This document shows positions 1 through 7,212 of a DNA stretch of 8,646 nt, piece by piece. The stretch is from assembly GCA_016871475.1 (NCBI GenBank), contig VHDG01000128.1, positions 1-8,646 of the forward strand, given 5' to 3'. Both the position numbers and the translations under genes were made by a program. Source of the DNA: Verrucomicrobiota bacterium (GTDB lineage: Bacteria; Verrucomicrobiota; Verrucomicrobiia; Limisphaerales; UBA11320). Positions within the stretch are counted from its first letter, which is position 1; every line of letters starts with the position of its first letter. The notes beneath the pieces are model-generated. The model ran no database searches and was not told where the DNA came from. It was given only the letters and a program-made list of their open reading frames with translations.

Positions 1-381
1 ACGCTCACAGGCGCATGTGTGGTTGCGCTGGGTAATCGTCGGGCAGGTCTGTTTACATCGGACGTGAACCTGCGCACCCAATGGATGGAGTCAGGGGAAG
101 CAACGGGTGACAGGGTGTGGCCCATGCCATTGGGTGAAGAGTATGACGAGCAGATTCGAAGTGATGCGGGCTTGGTAAAGAACACCGGAGGCCGGGAAGG
201 TGGAGCCTGCACCGCGGCAAGCTTTCTGAAGCACTGGGCGGGGGAAGAGAGGTGGACTCACCTGGATATCGCCGGTCCTGCGGCTTCGACCCGGGATCTG
301 CCTCATCTGGAGAAAGGTGCCACGGGCTTCGGCGTGCGGCTGGTGGTGGATCTCCTGACCCGGCTTTACTGCGTGCGCTGA
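1..381 (+). CDS. pepA: Leucyl aminopeptidase (peptidase family M17), C-terminal part
   Basis: The gene is cut by the window start; the frame is open from base 1 and ends at TGA 379-381, leaving 126 C-terminal residues. The visible part starts TLTGACVVALG and continues with GEATGDRVWPMPLGEEYDEQ, a GGREGGACTAASFLK segment, WTHLDIAGPA and KGATGFGVRLVVDLL. In this order they match the C-terminal catalytic domain of M17 leucyl aminopeptidases such as E. coli PepA (recalled: TLTGACVIALG, GDRAWRLPLGDEY, WAHLDIAGTA, KGATG). Family members are cytosolic two-metal enzymes, usually hexameric, that remove N-terminal residues from peptides. The main metal ligands and catalytic Lys/Arg lie upstream of this window and cannot be checked. 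The stop is 4 bp from the 3' end of the convergent protease gene, so any terminator must lie inside that neighbour's coding sequence. Confidence 0.93.
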   Translation, partial: TLTGACVVALGNRRAGLFTSDVNLRTQWMESGEATGDRVWPMPLGEEYDEQIRSDAGLVKNTGGREGGACTAASFLKHWAGEERWTHLDIAGPAASTRDLPHLEKGATGFGVRLVVDLLTRLYCVR

Positions 382-385
382 TCCT

Positions 386-2626
386 TCATTGTTCCATCGA
401 CTTGAGCAATTCCTCCACCCGCCCGGCATCAACCCCTGGAGGGGCATGGTCCGCCAGCCACTTGAGGTCTTCCTTGGCACCGGCGAGATCCCCCGAAAGC
501 ACTCGCGCCCGGGCTCGGTCAATGCGATCGGGTGCGGAGCTGGGTTGAAGATGAATCAAGAGGTCCAGGTATCGAAGAGTCGATGCGAAGCCCTCCTCTC
601 CCCGCGCGCTGTTTCTTAGATTGCGAATCATCCGGAGCACGATGTCCCTCTTCCTCCCAGGCTCCAGCGTTTCGCTCCTCGGTTCCTGAGGGGAGTAGGC
701 CAGATCCACCTCCGCGTGATTGAGCTCCCTGCCCCCTTCAAAAACGTCCATCACCAACTCGCTGTTCTTGTCCCCTTTCAACGCCACCATGAAATGGCCC
801 GGCAACGGGTGAGGCCGAAGCCCCTCCACTCCCGACCGTTGACCCAGTTCGAGGAACAGAACCGAGAGGCTCAGCGGGATACCCTCCCGATGCTCCAGAA
901 CACGATGGAGGTAGCTGTTCTCGCGATCGTAGTAGTTGTGCCTGCTTCCATGAAATCCCTGGTCCTTGAAGAAGAAGTCCTTCAACAAGCGAACCTTCTG
1001 CCGCGCGTCCGTCTTTTCGACAAGCCGCGATCTGAGCTCCAGGACCAGCCGGTCGAAGTGAGCCTTGTAGGCCTGAATGTCGAGTTCCGGATCGTCCAGC
1101 TTCGCCACCCAAAGCGATGCCATTACGAGGTCGATCTCGGATTCGGCGGCCGTCAGCTCACGCTTGAGCTCCTCGCCAACCAGGGCGGCATGTGCCTGGG
1201 TTGCAAGACGCCGCAGTTGGGCAACATCCCGCTCCAATTGCTCGGTTCGCGCGTCGAGGACCTGCGATGCGATGGTCTTCCTCTCGTTGAAAAACTCCGT
1301 GAGTCGTTTCTGCGACTCTCGCGTTGGGTTCTTGAGGTGTGCGTCCACCTCGGCGAGAAGCTGTGTCGCGGGACCCGTCTCCTGATTGTCCGCGATTGCG
1401 CCTGCGCTGAAACGTTTGAACTCGGCTTTCGTGCTGCGGAACTTGCATAGCCCGGCTCTCAAGCCCGCGAGCTTGGCATCTTCGGAGACGAAGACCTGTC
1501 TGCCATTCACATAGCAGGTAATGACTCCCTTCGAGTGAGTCACCTTGATCCGGTTCCACTCTCCCCTTCGGTAGTAATCGCTGGGGCCCTGTTGGAGAAT
1601 GGTCCAGGAGAAAACGTCAGGCCCGTCGAATCGGGTCAAGCGCAGCTGTCCACCGGTTGGATAGAACCCGTAGTGCCGGTCGCCGCCGTCGGAGCCGAAC
1701 ATCAGTCCAGCCGCGCCGGCCTCATCATCCAACCGGACCGTCACCTCGATTTCAAAAGGACCCTCCGGAAGCTGTTTCCTGGCCAGACAGAGAGATCGTC
1801 CGCCAAACCCGGTGCCAGGCTGTTCCACCACGATGCGATCGACGCGCTGTCTCCAGATTCCACCGAGCCTGGTTTCCCACTGCGCCGGATCGAGGGCGCC
1901 CATGTTCAACCATCGTTCAATGGATACCGGGTTGGGCCGTTCCAAAAGTCGTCTCAGCGCCTCAACAGGTACCGCAAACCCCAGGTTCGCAGTCATGGCA
2001 GACTTTAGCGCCATCACCCCCACCGTTCGGCCCTCGCGATCAACCAATGGCCCGCCGCTGTTTCCAGGTTCGATTGGAATGGCGACCTGGATCAGTTCCA
2101 CGCCCTCGATGGCCCGGCTGGCTGAAGCCACCCCGCGGACCACGCTGTATTCCAAGCCCATGGGGTTTCCGATGGCTGCCACCTCGTCGCCGGGAGCGAG
2201 TCCATCGTCGGGTGCCAGCGGGATGGCCTGCGGGGTCTTGTCACGAACTCGCAGGATCGCCAGATCCAGCCGGCGATCCCAGGCATGAATCTCCACAGGC
2301 TCCAGAGCTTTTCCATCGCGTGTCCGGATCTGCAGCTGTCGGCCCTCCCCGATCACATGGAGGCAGGTGGCGATGAGCCCGTCGTCGCTGATCACAAACC
2401 CTGTGCCCATCCCTTCTGATTTCCCATCGGAGCCGGCCGGAGAAATGACCACGACCGATGCCACGGCCTTCGCCACAGACTTCTTAAGGGGATCTGTAGC
2501 GGGGGGTGGGGTGGTGGTCGGGGATTTTCTGGGCGAAGGAGGCGGCTCAGCAGCTGGCAGCGAAGCCATGAAAAGCACCAGGAGCAGCAACGCCTGGAGT
2601 TGCGGTAAAAAGTCAGTGAGGCGCAT
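386..2626 (-). CDS. Exported trypsin-like serine protease fused to LamG/DUF1080-like, SirB1 transglutaminase-like and TPR-like domains
   Basis: A 746-residue protein if started at ATG 2626, chosen because the product then begins with a typical signal peptide (MRLTDFLPQLQ, a Leu-rich core, cut near ASLPAA). An in-frame ATG at 2686 would add 20 residues ahead of it. Neither start has a clear Shine-Dalgarno. After a Pro/Thr-rich linker, residues about 50-230 form an HtrA-type trypsin fold with a complete triad: His90 (TCLHV), Asp121 (RRLDLAIL) and Ser190 (GNSGGP). No PDZ domain follows. Residues about 250-410 resemble a LamG/DUF1080 concanavalin-like sandwich (RGEWNRIKV, CYVNGRQVFV). A charged helical stretch leads to a SirB1-type transglutaminase-like domain at about 480-645 (YYDRENSYLHRVLEHREGIP, then PGHFMVAL). 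The usual transglutaminase Cys position falls in a Ser-containing GIPLSLS segment, so this part may bind rather than catalyse. The last 85 residues look TPR-like. It is probably periplasmic or envelope-associated; the substrate is unknown. Confidence 0.88.
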   Translation of the reverse strand: MRLTDFLPQLQALLLLVLFMASLPAAEPPPSPRKSPTTTPPPATDPLKKSVAKAVASVVVISPAGSDGKSEGMGTGFVISDDGLIATCLHVIGEGRQLQIRTRDGKALEPVEIHAWDRRLDLAILRVRDKTPQAIPLAPDDGLAPGDEVAAIGNPMGLEYSVVRGVASASRAIEGVELIQVAIPIEPGNSGGPLVDREGRTVGVMALKSAMTANLGFAVPVEALRRLLERPNPVSIERWLNMGALDPAQWETRLGGIWRQRVDRIVVEQPGTGFGGRSLCLARKQLPEGPFEIEVTVRLDDEAGAAGLMFGSDGGDRHYGFYPTGGQLRLTRFDGPDVFSWTILQQGPSDYYRRGEWNRIKVTHSKGVITCYVNGRQVFVSEDAKLAGLRAGLCKFRSTKAEFKRFSAGAIADNQETGPATQLLAEVDAHLKNPTRESQKRLTEFFNERKTIASQVLDARTEQLERDVAQLRRLATQAHAALVGEELKRELTAAESEIDLVMASLWVAKLDDPELDIQAYKAHFDRLVLELRSRLVEKTDARQKVRLLKDFFFKDQGFHGSRHNYYDRENSYLHRVLEHREGIPLSLSVLFLELGQRSGVEGLRPHPLPGHFMVALKGDKNSELVMDVFEGGRELNHAEVDLAYSPQEPRSETLEPGRKRDIVLRMIRNLRNSARGEEGFASTLRYLDLLIHLQPSSAPDRIDRARARVLSGDLAGAKEDLKWLADHAPPGVDAGRVEELLKSMEQ

Positions 2627-2696
2627 CAACGCGCTGCAAGTTAGCTCTGGTGCCCGGATAACACAAGAAGCTCCAGAGTTGGACATGCGGTGGTTT

Positions 2697-2714
2697 CTGG
2701 GGAAATGACCCCAG
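2697..2714. promoter_or_regulatory. Perfect 6-bp inverted repeat upstream of the protease gene
   Basis: CTGGGG (2697-2702) and CCCCAG (2709-2714) are exact reverse complements around a 6-base spacer. The repeat lies in the divergent region between the protease gene and glnS, just outside the alternative protease ATG at 2686. If the real start is ATG 2626 it falls about 70 bases upstream, in the leader or promoter. It could be an operator or a leader hairpin. No T-run follows on either strand, so it is not a convincing terminator. The function is not determined. Confidence 0.35.
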
Positions 2715-2759
2715 CGGCATTGCCTTTGACCTCCTCCACGCGATAGGGTCCGCCTCCGT

Positions 2760-2778
2760 GTCCCGATGGACTCGGGAC
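2760..2778. promoter_or_regulatory. 7-bp stem inverted repeat in the glnS upstream region
   Basis: GTCCCGA (2760-2766) and TCGGGAC (2772-2778) are exact reverse complements around TGGAC, giving a strong 7-bp stem with a 5-nt loop that ends 24 bases before the glnS ATG. A competing 5-bp pairing is possible between GGTCC (2747-2751) and GGACC (2775-2779), which shares the right arm, so two alternative folds can be drawn. It may be a leader hairpin or operator for glnS. No T-box or other known riboswitch motif is recognisable. No convincing -35/-10 pair was found in the region. Confidence 0.35.
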
Positions 2779-2802
2779 CGTTTGATTGCCTGACCTGAAT
2801 TT

Positions 2803-4605
2803 ATGTCGAATTCTACAGAAAAGCCGACCGGTAGTGAACCCGCAGCTGCCCCGGTTCATCGCCATTTCATCCACGAGACCCTGGCGCGGGATGTGGAGGC
2901 TGGCCGTCATGGGAAGCGTATTGCGACGCGCTTTCCCCCGGAGCCCAATGGCTATCTGCACATCGGTCACGCCAAGTCCATCTGCCTGAACTTCAGCATG
3001 GCCAGGGAGTTTGGCGGAACATGCAATCTCCGCATGGATGACACCAACCCCACCCGGGAGGATGTGGAGTATGTGGAATCCATCCGGGAGGATGTCCGGT
3101 GGCTCATTCAAGGCTGGGCTGACAAGTCGCTTCGACTGAAGAAACAAGGCGACGCTTCCGGCGTCGGAGTGTCCGCCATCGAGAGCCCCGGTCAGGCGGT
3201 TGAACCTTTCTACGCGTCCGACTATTTCGGTGCCCTTTACGAGTACGCGGAGACGCTGATCAGGAAGGGCAAGGCCTATATCTGTGACCTGACTCCCGAG
3301 GAGACTGAGAAGTATCGGGGATCTCCGGACGTCAAGGGACAGGACAGCCCCTACCGAAATCGAAGCGTCGAGGAAAACCTGGATCTGTTCCGAAGAATGC
3401 GGGCTGGAGAATTCAAAGACGGAGCGCGCACTCTTCGTGCGAAGATCGACATGAGTTCCCCAAACATCTGGTTGAGGGATCCCGTGCTCTATCGGATTCG
3501 ACATGCGGAGCACCATCACACGGGACGCCAGTGGTGCATCTACCCCATGTATGATTTTGCTCACTGCCTCAGTGACTACATCGAAGGCATCACCCACTCG
3601 ATATGCACCCTGGAGTTCGAGGTTCATCGCCCTCTTTACGACTGGATTCTGCAGGCGCTTGAGCTGCCGCGTGAACTGCCCAGGCAGTATGAATTTGCAC
3701 GGCTCAACCTGGGTTACACCTTAATGAGCAAGCGCAAGCTGTTGCAGCTCCTGCAGGAGAATATCGTCACCGGCTGGGATGACCCGCGGATGCCGACGCT
3801 TTCCGGCCTTCGCCGACGCGGGTTCAGCGCTGACTCCATTCGAAAATTCTGTGAACGCATCGGCGTCACCAAATACAACGGACTCACGGACGCTTCCCTG
3901 CTGGAGCTCTCCATTCGAGAAGATTTGAATGCTCGCGCTCATCGGGTGATGGGCGTGCTGCGGCCCCTGGAAGTGGTCATTGAGAATTATCCTGAGGACA
4001 AAGTGGAGTTGCTGGAGGCAGTGAATAACCCCGAAGACCCCTCCGCTGGCACCCGGCAGATTCCTTTCTCCCGAGTGCTCTATATCGAGCAGGATGACTT
4101 CATGGAGAATCCTCCCAAGAAGTTCTTCCGTCTTGTCCCCGGGGGTGAAGTGCGACTGCGATACGCCTATATCCTCAAGTGCGTGGGCGTGGACAAGGCG
4201 CCTGACGGTCGTGTGGTCCGACTTCGATGCACCATTGATCCAGACTCCAAATCAGGCGGCTCTACAGCCAGTCGAAAGATCAAGGGCACAATACACTGGG
4301 TATCAGCCTCGCACTGTGTGCAGGCGGAAGTGCGGTTATACGACCGGCTCTTCACGGTCGAAGAACCGGACGCCGGCAGCAACCCGGACTTCAGAAAATT
4401 CCTGAACCCCATGTCCCTGGAAGTTCTGACGGAATGCCGCCTGGAACCACGCCTGAAGGACGCGCAGCCTGGAGAGAGCTTTCAGTTTGAACGTCTCGGC
4501 TATTTTTGCGCCGATGCGAAGGACACGCATCCTGGCAAACCAGTGTTCAACCGGACGGTTACTCTCCGCGATGGATGGGCGAAGGAGCAGCAGAAGCCTT
4601 CGTAG
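2803..4605 (+). CDS. glnS: Glutaminyl-tRNA synthetase (class I)
   Basis: A 600-residue cytosolic enzyme that charges tRNA-Gln with glutamine using ATP. The class I signatures are both present: PPEPNGYLHIGHAKS (HIGH at residues 53-56) in the nucleotide-binding fold and MSKRK at 308-312 in place of KMSKS. Other segments typical of bacterial GlnRS include RMDDTNP, QDSPYRNRSVEENL, LRAKIDM, QWCIYPMYDFAHC, EGITHSICTLEF and GWDDPRMPTLSGLRRRG. The C-terminal half is the beta-barrel anticodon-binding region (KGTIHWVSASH, RLYDRLF, FNRTVTLRDGWAK). These distinguish it from glutamyl-tRNA synthetase. It is longer than the 554-residue E. coli protein, partly through about 25 extra residues near 106-135, between LIQGW and YASDYF. 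The ATG is preceded by AATTT with no obvious Shine-Dalgarno. A GlnRS implies direct glutaminylation, though the window cannot show whether a GatCAB amidotransferase also exists. Confidence 0.97.
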   Translation: MSNSTEKPTGSEPAAAPVHRHFIHETLARDVEAGRHGKRIATRFPPEPNGYLHIGHAKSICLNFSMAREFGGTCNLRMDDTNPTREDVEYVESIREDVRWLIQGWADKSLRLKKQGDASGVGVSAIESPGQAVEPFYASDYFGALYEYAETLIRKGKAYICDLTPEETEKYRGSPDVKGQDSPYRNRSVEENLDLFRRMRAGEFKDGARTLRAKIDMSSPNIWLRDPVLYRIRHAEHHHTGRQWCIYPMYDFAHCLSDYIEGITHSICTLEFEVHRPLYDWILQALELPRELPRQYEFARLNLGYTLMSKRKLLQLLQENIVTGWDDPRMPTLSGLRRRGFSADSIRKFCERIGVTKYNGLTDASLLELSIREDLNARAHRVMGVLRPLEVVIENYPEDKVELLEAVNNPEDPSAGTRQIPFSRVLYIEQDDFMENPPKKFFRLVPGGEVRLRYAYILKCVGVDKAPDGRVVRLRCTIDPDSKSGGSTASRKIKGTIHWVSASHCVQAEVRLYDRLFTVEEPDAGSNPDFRKFLNPMSLEVLTECRLEPRLKDAQPGESFQFERLGYFCADAKDTHPGKPVFNRTVTLRDGWAKEQQKPS

Positions 4606-4833
4606 CAGGGGGCGCTGACACTATTGTCCTGAGAACCGTAGTTACCCGCCCAGGTCCGTTGCCACATTTCTGAGGCCCGGACATCTGGTGCGGGTGCCAA
4701 TCGGCTGACGTTCGTCGGAAGCTTTCTCTAGATCGGGCTCTCCACGCTGAGCTGACCCCACGACGCTGAGAGTGTGTCCGGCAAAGCAGGGGCGAGCGGT
4801 CATCCCGCCCATGCTCAACTCCGGTCTCGGGGT
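4606..4833. other. Non-coding region between convergent genes
   Basis: These 228 bases separate the stop of glnS from the stop of the convergent secreted-protein gene. No open frame with protein-like composition, no tRNA T-loop and no strong terminator was seen. It contains a short 8-bp direct repeat, ACGCTGAG at 4744-4751 and 4763-4770, which could be chance, and the weak hairpin listed separately. Confidence 0.6.
4790..4810 (-). terminator. Weak candidate terminator hairpin for the secreted-protein gene
   Basis: Read on the minus strand, GGGCGGG pairs with CTCGCCC through six Watson-Crick pairs and one G-U pair, with a 7-nt loop. It starts 24 bases after the minus-strand stop codon. The sequence that follows is CTGCTTT, with only three T in a row, so it is a poor intrinsic terminator by the usual rule. 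On the plus strand the stem has an A-C mismatch and no T-run, so it is unlikely to serve glnS. Confidence 0.25.
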
Positions 4834-7212
4834 TTACTGCTGGATCAGGCGATAGAACTTCTGTGCTCCCGATGGCTGGACTGCATGTGGACTGAGCGCG
4901 CCAACGACGGGTGTCCAACTCACCGCTGGGAGGGCTGATGCCTCTTGCAAAGCCCAACCTTGACCTTGCCACGTCAGCTGATAGCCACCTTGAGGCAAAC
5001 GCTCCAAGGAAAGGGTGGGGGGCGGGTCCGCAGGATTTGGATCTGAGTAGGTTTCCAACGACAAGTCGAAGGAGACGTCAGAGGATCCCGCTGAGGTCTG
5101 ATGCACTTCTGCAGCAACGACGTTCCAGCCGACGCGAAGCAAACTCGCTGGAGCCCAGAGGAGGCGGAAGTCCGTTTCCGGGTCCGTATCCGGACCGGCT
5201 GGGGTGTTGAACAGGAGGTCCCCTGCGGGAAGGTTGTTCCGACCCACAGGCTCTCCGTTCAGGTAAATGGCAACTCCGTCATCTCTTCGGACACGAAACA
5301 ACAGGTTGGTTGCTGTGTTGGGTCCTTCGAACGAGAACCCGTGACGGAAGTAATAGGTGATGTGGCCGCTGGTGAGGCGCGTGACGTCCCGATTGTCCCC
5401 AAACCCGAGCTCCGCAAGCCCCTCAGGCCAGCTGGAGTCATCAAAATCAGGGGCGATCCAAGCCGTCTGTTGATCGGATCCATCGTCCAAGTAACGCCAG
5501 TTCGCTCCCGTCGGAACCAGTGTTGCGATGACCGCAGGCTTCACGACGGTGAAAGTGAACGGTGCACTGAGGGCCACTTCTCCCTGCTCATCCGTGGCTC
5601 GTGCCACGATTGTGTGTGTGCCGGCAGCAAATCCCTGGACCGCGATCGCATAGGGAAAGATCAGATCGGGCAAACCTATCACTTCGCCGTTCTCCAACAG
5701 CTCCACAGACACAATAGCGGAATCCTCATCTGCAGCATGGATGCCAAAGGTGATATTGGCCGGCTCCATGTAAGTCTGGCCCGGCGCAGGGTTCGTGATG
5801 GCGATCACTGAGGGCGTTGAAGGAGGATTCATCCGCAAGAGCAGGTCAAAACTCAAATCGCTGCTCGTCAAGGCTGCTTGATGGACCTCAACCGCAAGAA
5901 CATTCCGGCCTGAGGCAAGCAGGCTGGGATCCACCCGCTTGCTCAGAAGAGCCGTCTCGGCGAGGTCGCCGGCAGTGTCACGAGCCAGCGTTTCGTGAAA
6001 GATCTCCACATCCTCCGGCATCCCGCTGCGGAGCACTTCCATGCCGTTGAGGTAAACCACAGCCCCGTCATCTCGACGCAATGAAACCGACAGCCCATTG
6101 ACCGCCCCGGCATCGGCCACTTCGAAAGCATGTCGGAAGTAAGTGGTGATGTTTTTGACGTTTGGGTTGCCACCGAACAAAACGACCGTGGATTCATCGC
6201 CATCCCCGTAACCGAATTCACCCCATCCGATGCTCCAGGAGGAGTCGTCGAACGCAGCATCCCGCCAATCTATAGGTTGGGCCAAACCGTCGTCCATGTA
6301 GCTCCAGGACGAGCCGAGCTGAACGAGGGCTGGCAGCAGCTTGATGCGCGAGGGAGCTGAGGTTGACACCAAGCCGGATGCATCCGTTGCACGTGCGGTG
6401 ATGGAGTAGTCTCCTGGCGCGAGGTCCGACCAGACGTGTCGGTAGGGAGGGGTGACAAGCTCAACGATCTGTTGATCGCCGTTGTAGAACTCAACCTTGC
6501 TGATCGCATCATCGGGGTCGGACACTGCTGCAAGCAGCAGAAGCGACTTGGCGGGGATGGTCAGGTTGTCAGCAGGCATGGTCATGGAAACCGCTGGAGG
6601 AATGGGCTGCGCGAAGCCGATCAACGCGAAATCGAGGACCAGGTCGCTGCTACCGGCGCTGGTTTGGTGAACCTCGACGGCAATGACATTTGGCCCAGGC
6701 AAAAGATCGGAGAGATTCAGTCGGTTTGTAAACCAGGTGGACCCATTGTCAGCGGCGCTGGTTGCAAGTTGCGTAAACGCAATCGGGTCACCGACAACAC
6801 CCGGAAGCCCGTTACGAAACTGCTCCACCCCGTTTAAATACACGGCCAGTCCATCGTCCCGGCGGAAGGCGGCTGTGATGGAGGCGTATGCAGCAGGATT
6901 GGAAATCTCGAACTGCTTGCGAAAGTAGATGGTTGGATGTCGCGCAGCCGATGGTCCTCCAGGGATCACGGTGGTAACTGGACGGCCAAACCCCAGCGAG
7001 CTGAGGCCTTCCGCCCACTCGGTGTCCACATAATCCAGCGATTTCCAATCATCGAGGACCTCGGTGGGCTGGCTGAGATACTTCCAGGCCGTGTTGGTGG
7101 AGATCAGAACCTCCTGGCTCATGGTCGTGGACGACGAGCAGAAAAGGAGACTCAGTAGGAGAAGGGACGAGAGAGTATTCCGCGAAAAACCGGACCGGAT
7201 GACTGCACTCAT
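4834..7212 (-). CDS. Secreted multi-module protein with three jelly-roll-like and two Ig-like modules and a FYRL-type C-terminal tail
   Basis: A 792-residue protein starting at ATG 7212 with a signal peptide (basic start, SSLLLLSLLF core, likely cut near residue 32). A module of about 155 residues occurs three times, at about 40-200, 300-460 and 568-722. Each copy carries an RRDDG..(V/I)YLNG motif (from residues 118, 379 and 642) and an EVHQ...SSD..FD motif (from 180, 442 and 702); spacing is 260-263 residues. Copies two and three also share DDG...W...FDDSSW. Two Ig-like modules at about 205-292 and 467-556 sit between them, with EFYNG or ELLENG and ARATD motifs like the bacterial Ig domains of PF17957. 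The last 60 residues (LTWQGQGWALQEAS to KFYRLIQQ) resemble a C-terminal domain common in verrucomicrobial exported proteins. No catalytic motif was recognised, so surface binding or adhesion is inferred, possibly of carbohydrate. It is probably monocistronic, being convergent with glnS and divergent from the M20 gene. Confidence 0.85.
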   Translation of the reverse strand: MSAVIRSGFSRNTLSSLLLLSLLFCSSSTTMSQEVLISTNTAWKYLSQPTEVLDDWKSLDYVDTEWAEGLSSLGFGRPVTTVIPGGPSAARHPTIYFRKQFEISNPAAYASITAAFRRDDGLAVYLNGVEQFRNGLPGVVGDPIAFTQLATSAADNGSTWFTNRLNLSDLLPGPNVIAVEVHQTSAGSSDLVLDFALIGFAQPIPPAVSMTMPADNLTIPAKSLLLLAAVSDPDDAISKVEFYNGDQQIVELVTPPYRHVWSDLAPGDYSITARATDASGLVSTSAPSRIKLLPALVQLGSSWSYMDDGLAQPIDWRDAAFDDSSWSIGWGEFGYGDGDESTVVLFGGNPNVKNITTYFRHAFEVADAGAVNGLSVSLRRDDGAVVYLNGMEVLRSGMPEDVEIFHETLARDTAGDLAETALLSKRVDPSLLASGRNVLAVEVHQAALTSSDLSFDLLLRMNPPSTPSVIAITNPAPGQTYMEPANITFGIHAADEDSAIVSVELLENGEVIGLPDLIFPYAIAVQGFAAGTHTIVARATDEQGEVALSAPFTFTVVKPAVIATLVPTGANWRYLDDGSDQQTAWIAPDFDDSSWPEGLAELGFGDNRDVTRLTSGHITYYFRHGFSFEGPNTATNLLFRVRRDDGVAIYLNGEPVGRNNLPAGDLLFNTPAGPDTDPETDFRLLWAPASLLRVGWNVVAAEVHQTSAGSSDVSFDLSLETYSDPNPADPPPTLSLERLPQGGYQLTWQGQGWALQEASALPAVSWTPVVGALSPHAVQPSGAQKFYRLIQQ
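5047..5511 (-). repeat. Protein repeat unit 3 (jelly-roll-like module)
   Basis: This codes for residues about 568-722 of the secreted protein. It has YLDDG, FDDSSW, RRDDGVAIYLNG and EVHQTSAGSSD. The HQTSAGSSD peptide is identical to unit 1, yet the codons differ at many third positions, which indicates an old duplication held by protein-level selection. Confidence 0.7.
5833..6315 (-). repeat. Protein repeat unit 2 (jelly-roll-like module)
   Basis: This codes for residues about 300-460 of the secreted protein. It has YMDDG, FDDSSW, RRDDGAVVYLNG and EVHQAALTSSD. The EVHQ segment here is less like units 1 and 3 than those two are like each other. Confidence 0.7.
6613..7095 (-). repeat. Protein repeat unit 1 (jelly-roll-like module)
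   Basis: This codes for residues about 40-200 of the secreted protein. It is the most divergent copy at its N-terminal end (W..LDYVDTEW instead of FDDSSW) but retains RRDDGLAVYLNG and EVHQTSAGSSD. At DNA level it matches the other copies only loosely. Confidence 0.7.

Noticed and set aside
716..1450. A 244-codon plus-strand open frame inside the protease gene
   Set aside because: It is antisense to the SirB1-like and LamG-like coding region, with no family signature and no separate promoter. It is a shadow frame.
1657..2376. A 239-codon plus-strand open frame rich in Arg, Pro and Trp
   Set aside because: The composition is typical of an out-of-frame reading of GC-rich sequence opposite the trypsin domain, whose catalytic triad is intact on the other strand.
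2641..3627. A 328-codon open frame on the minus strand opposite the first half of glnS
   Set aside because: It lies antisense to a highly conserved synthetase and continues into the divergent promoter region, with no recognisable domain. GC-rich coding sequence commonly leaves the opposite frame open.
4606..4833. Possible tRNA or small RNA after glnS
   Set aside because: No T-loop-like GTTCRA segment with a matching acceptor stem was found, and the only hairpins are short and lack T-runs.
5101..5811. A 236-codon plus-strand open frame opposite the secreted protein
   Set aside because: The minus-strand frame carries the repeated conserved motifs; this one has no motif and no consistent start.
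7137..7160. Cys25 of the secreted protein as a lipoprotein attachment site
   Set aside because: The preceding residues are LLF, with Phe next to Cys, which does not fit the usual lipobox (small residue before Cys). A standard signal peptide cut is more likely.
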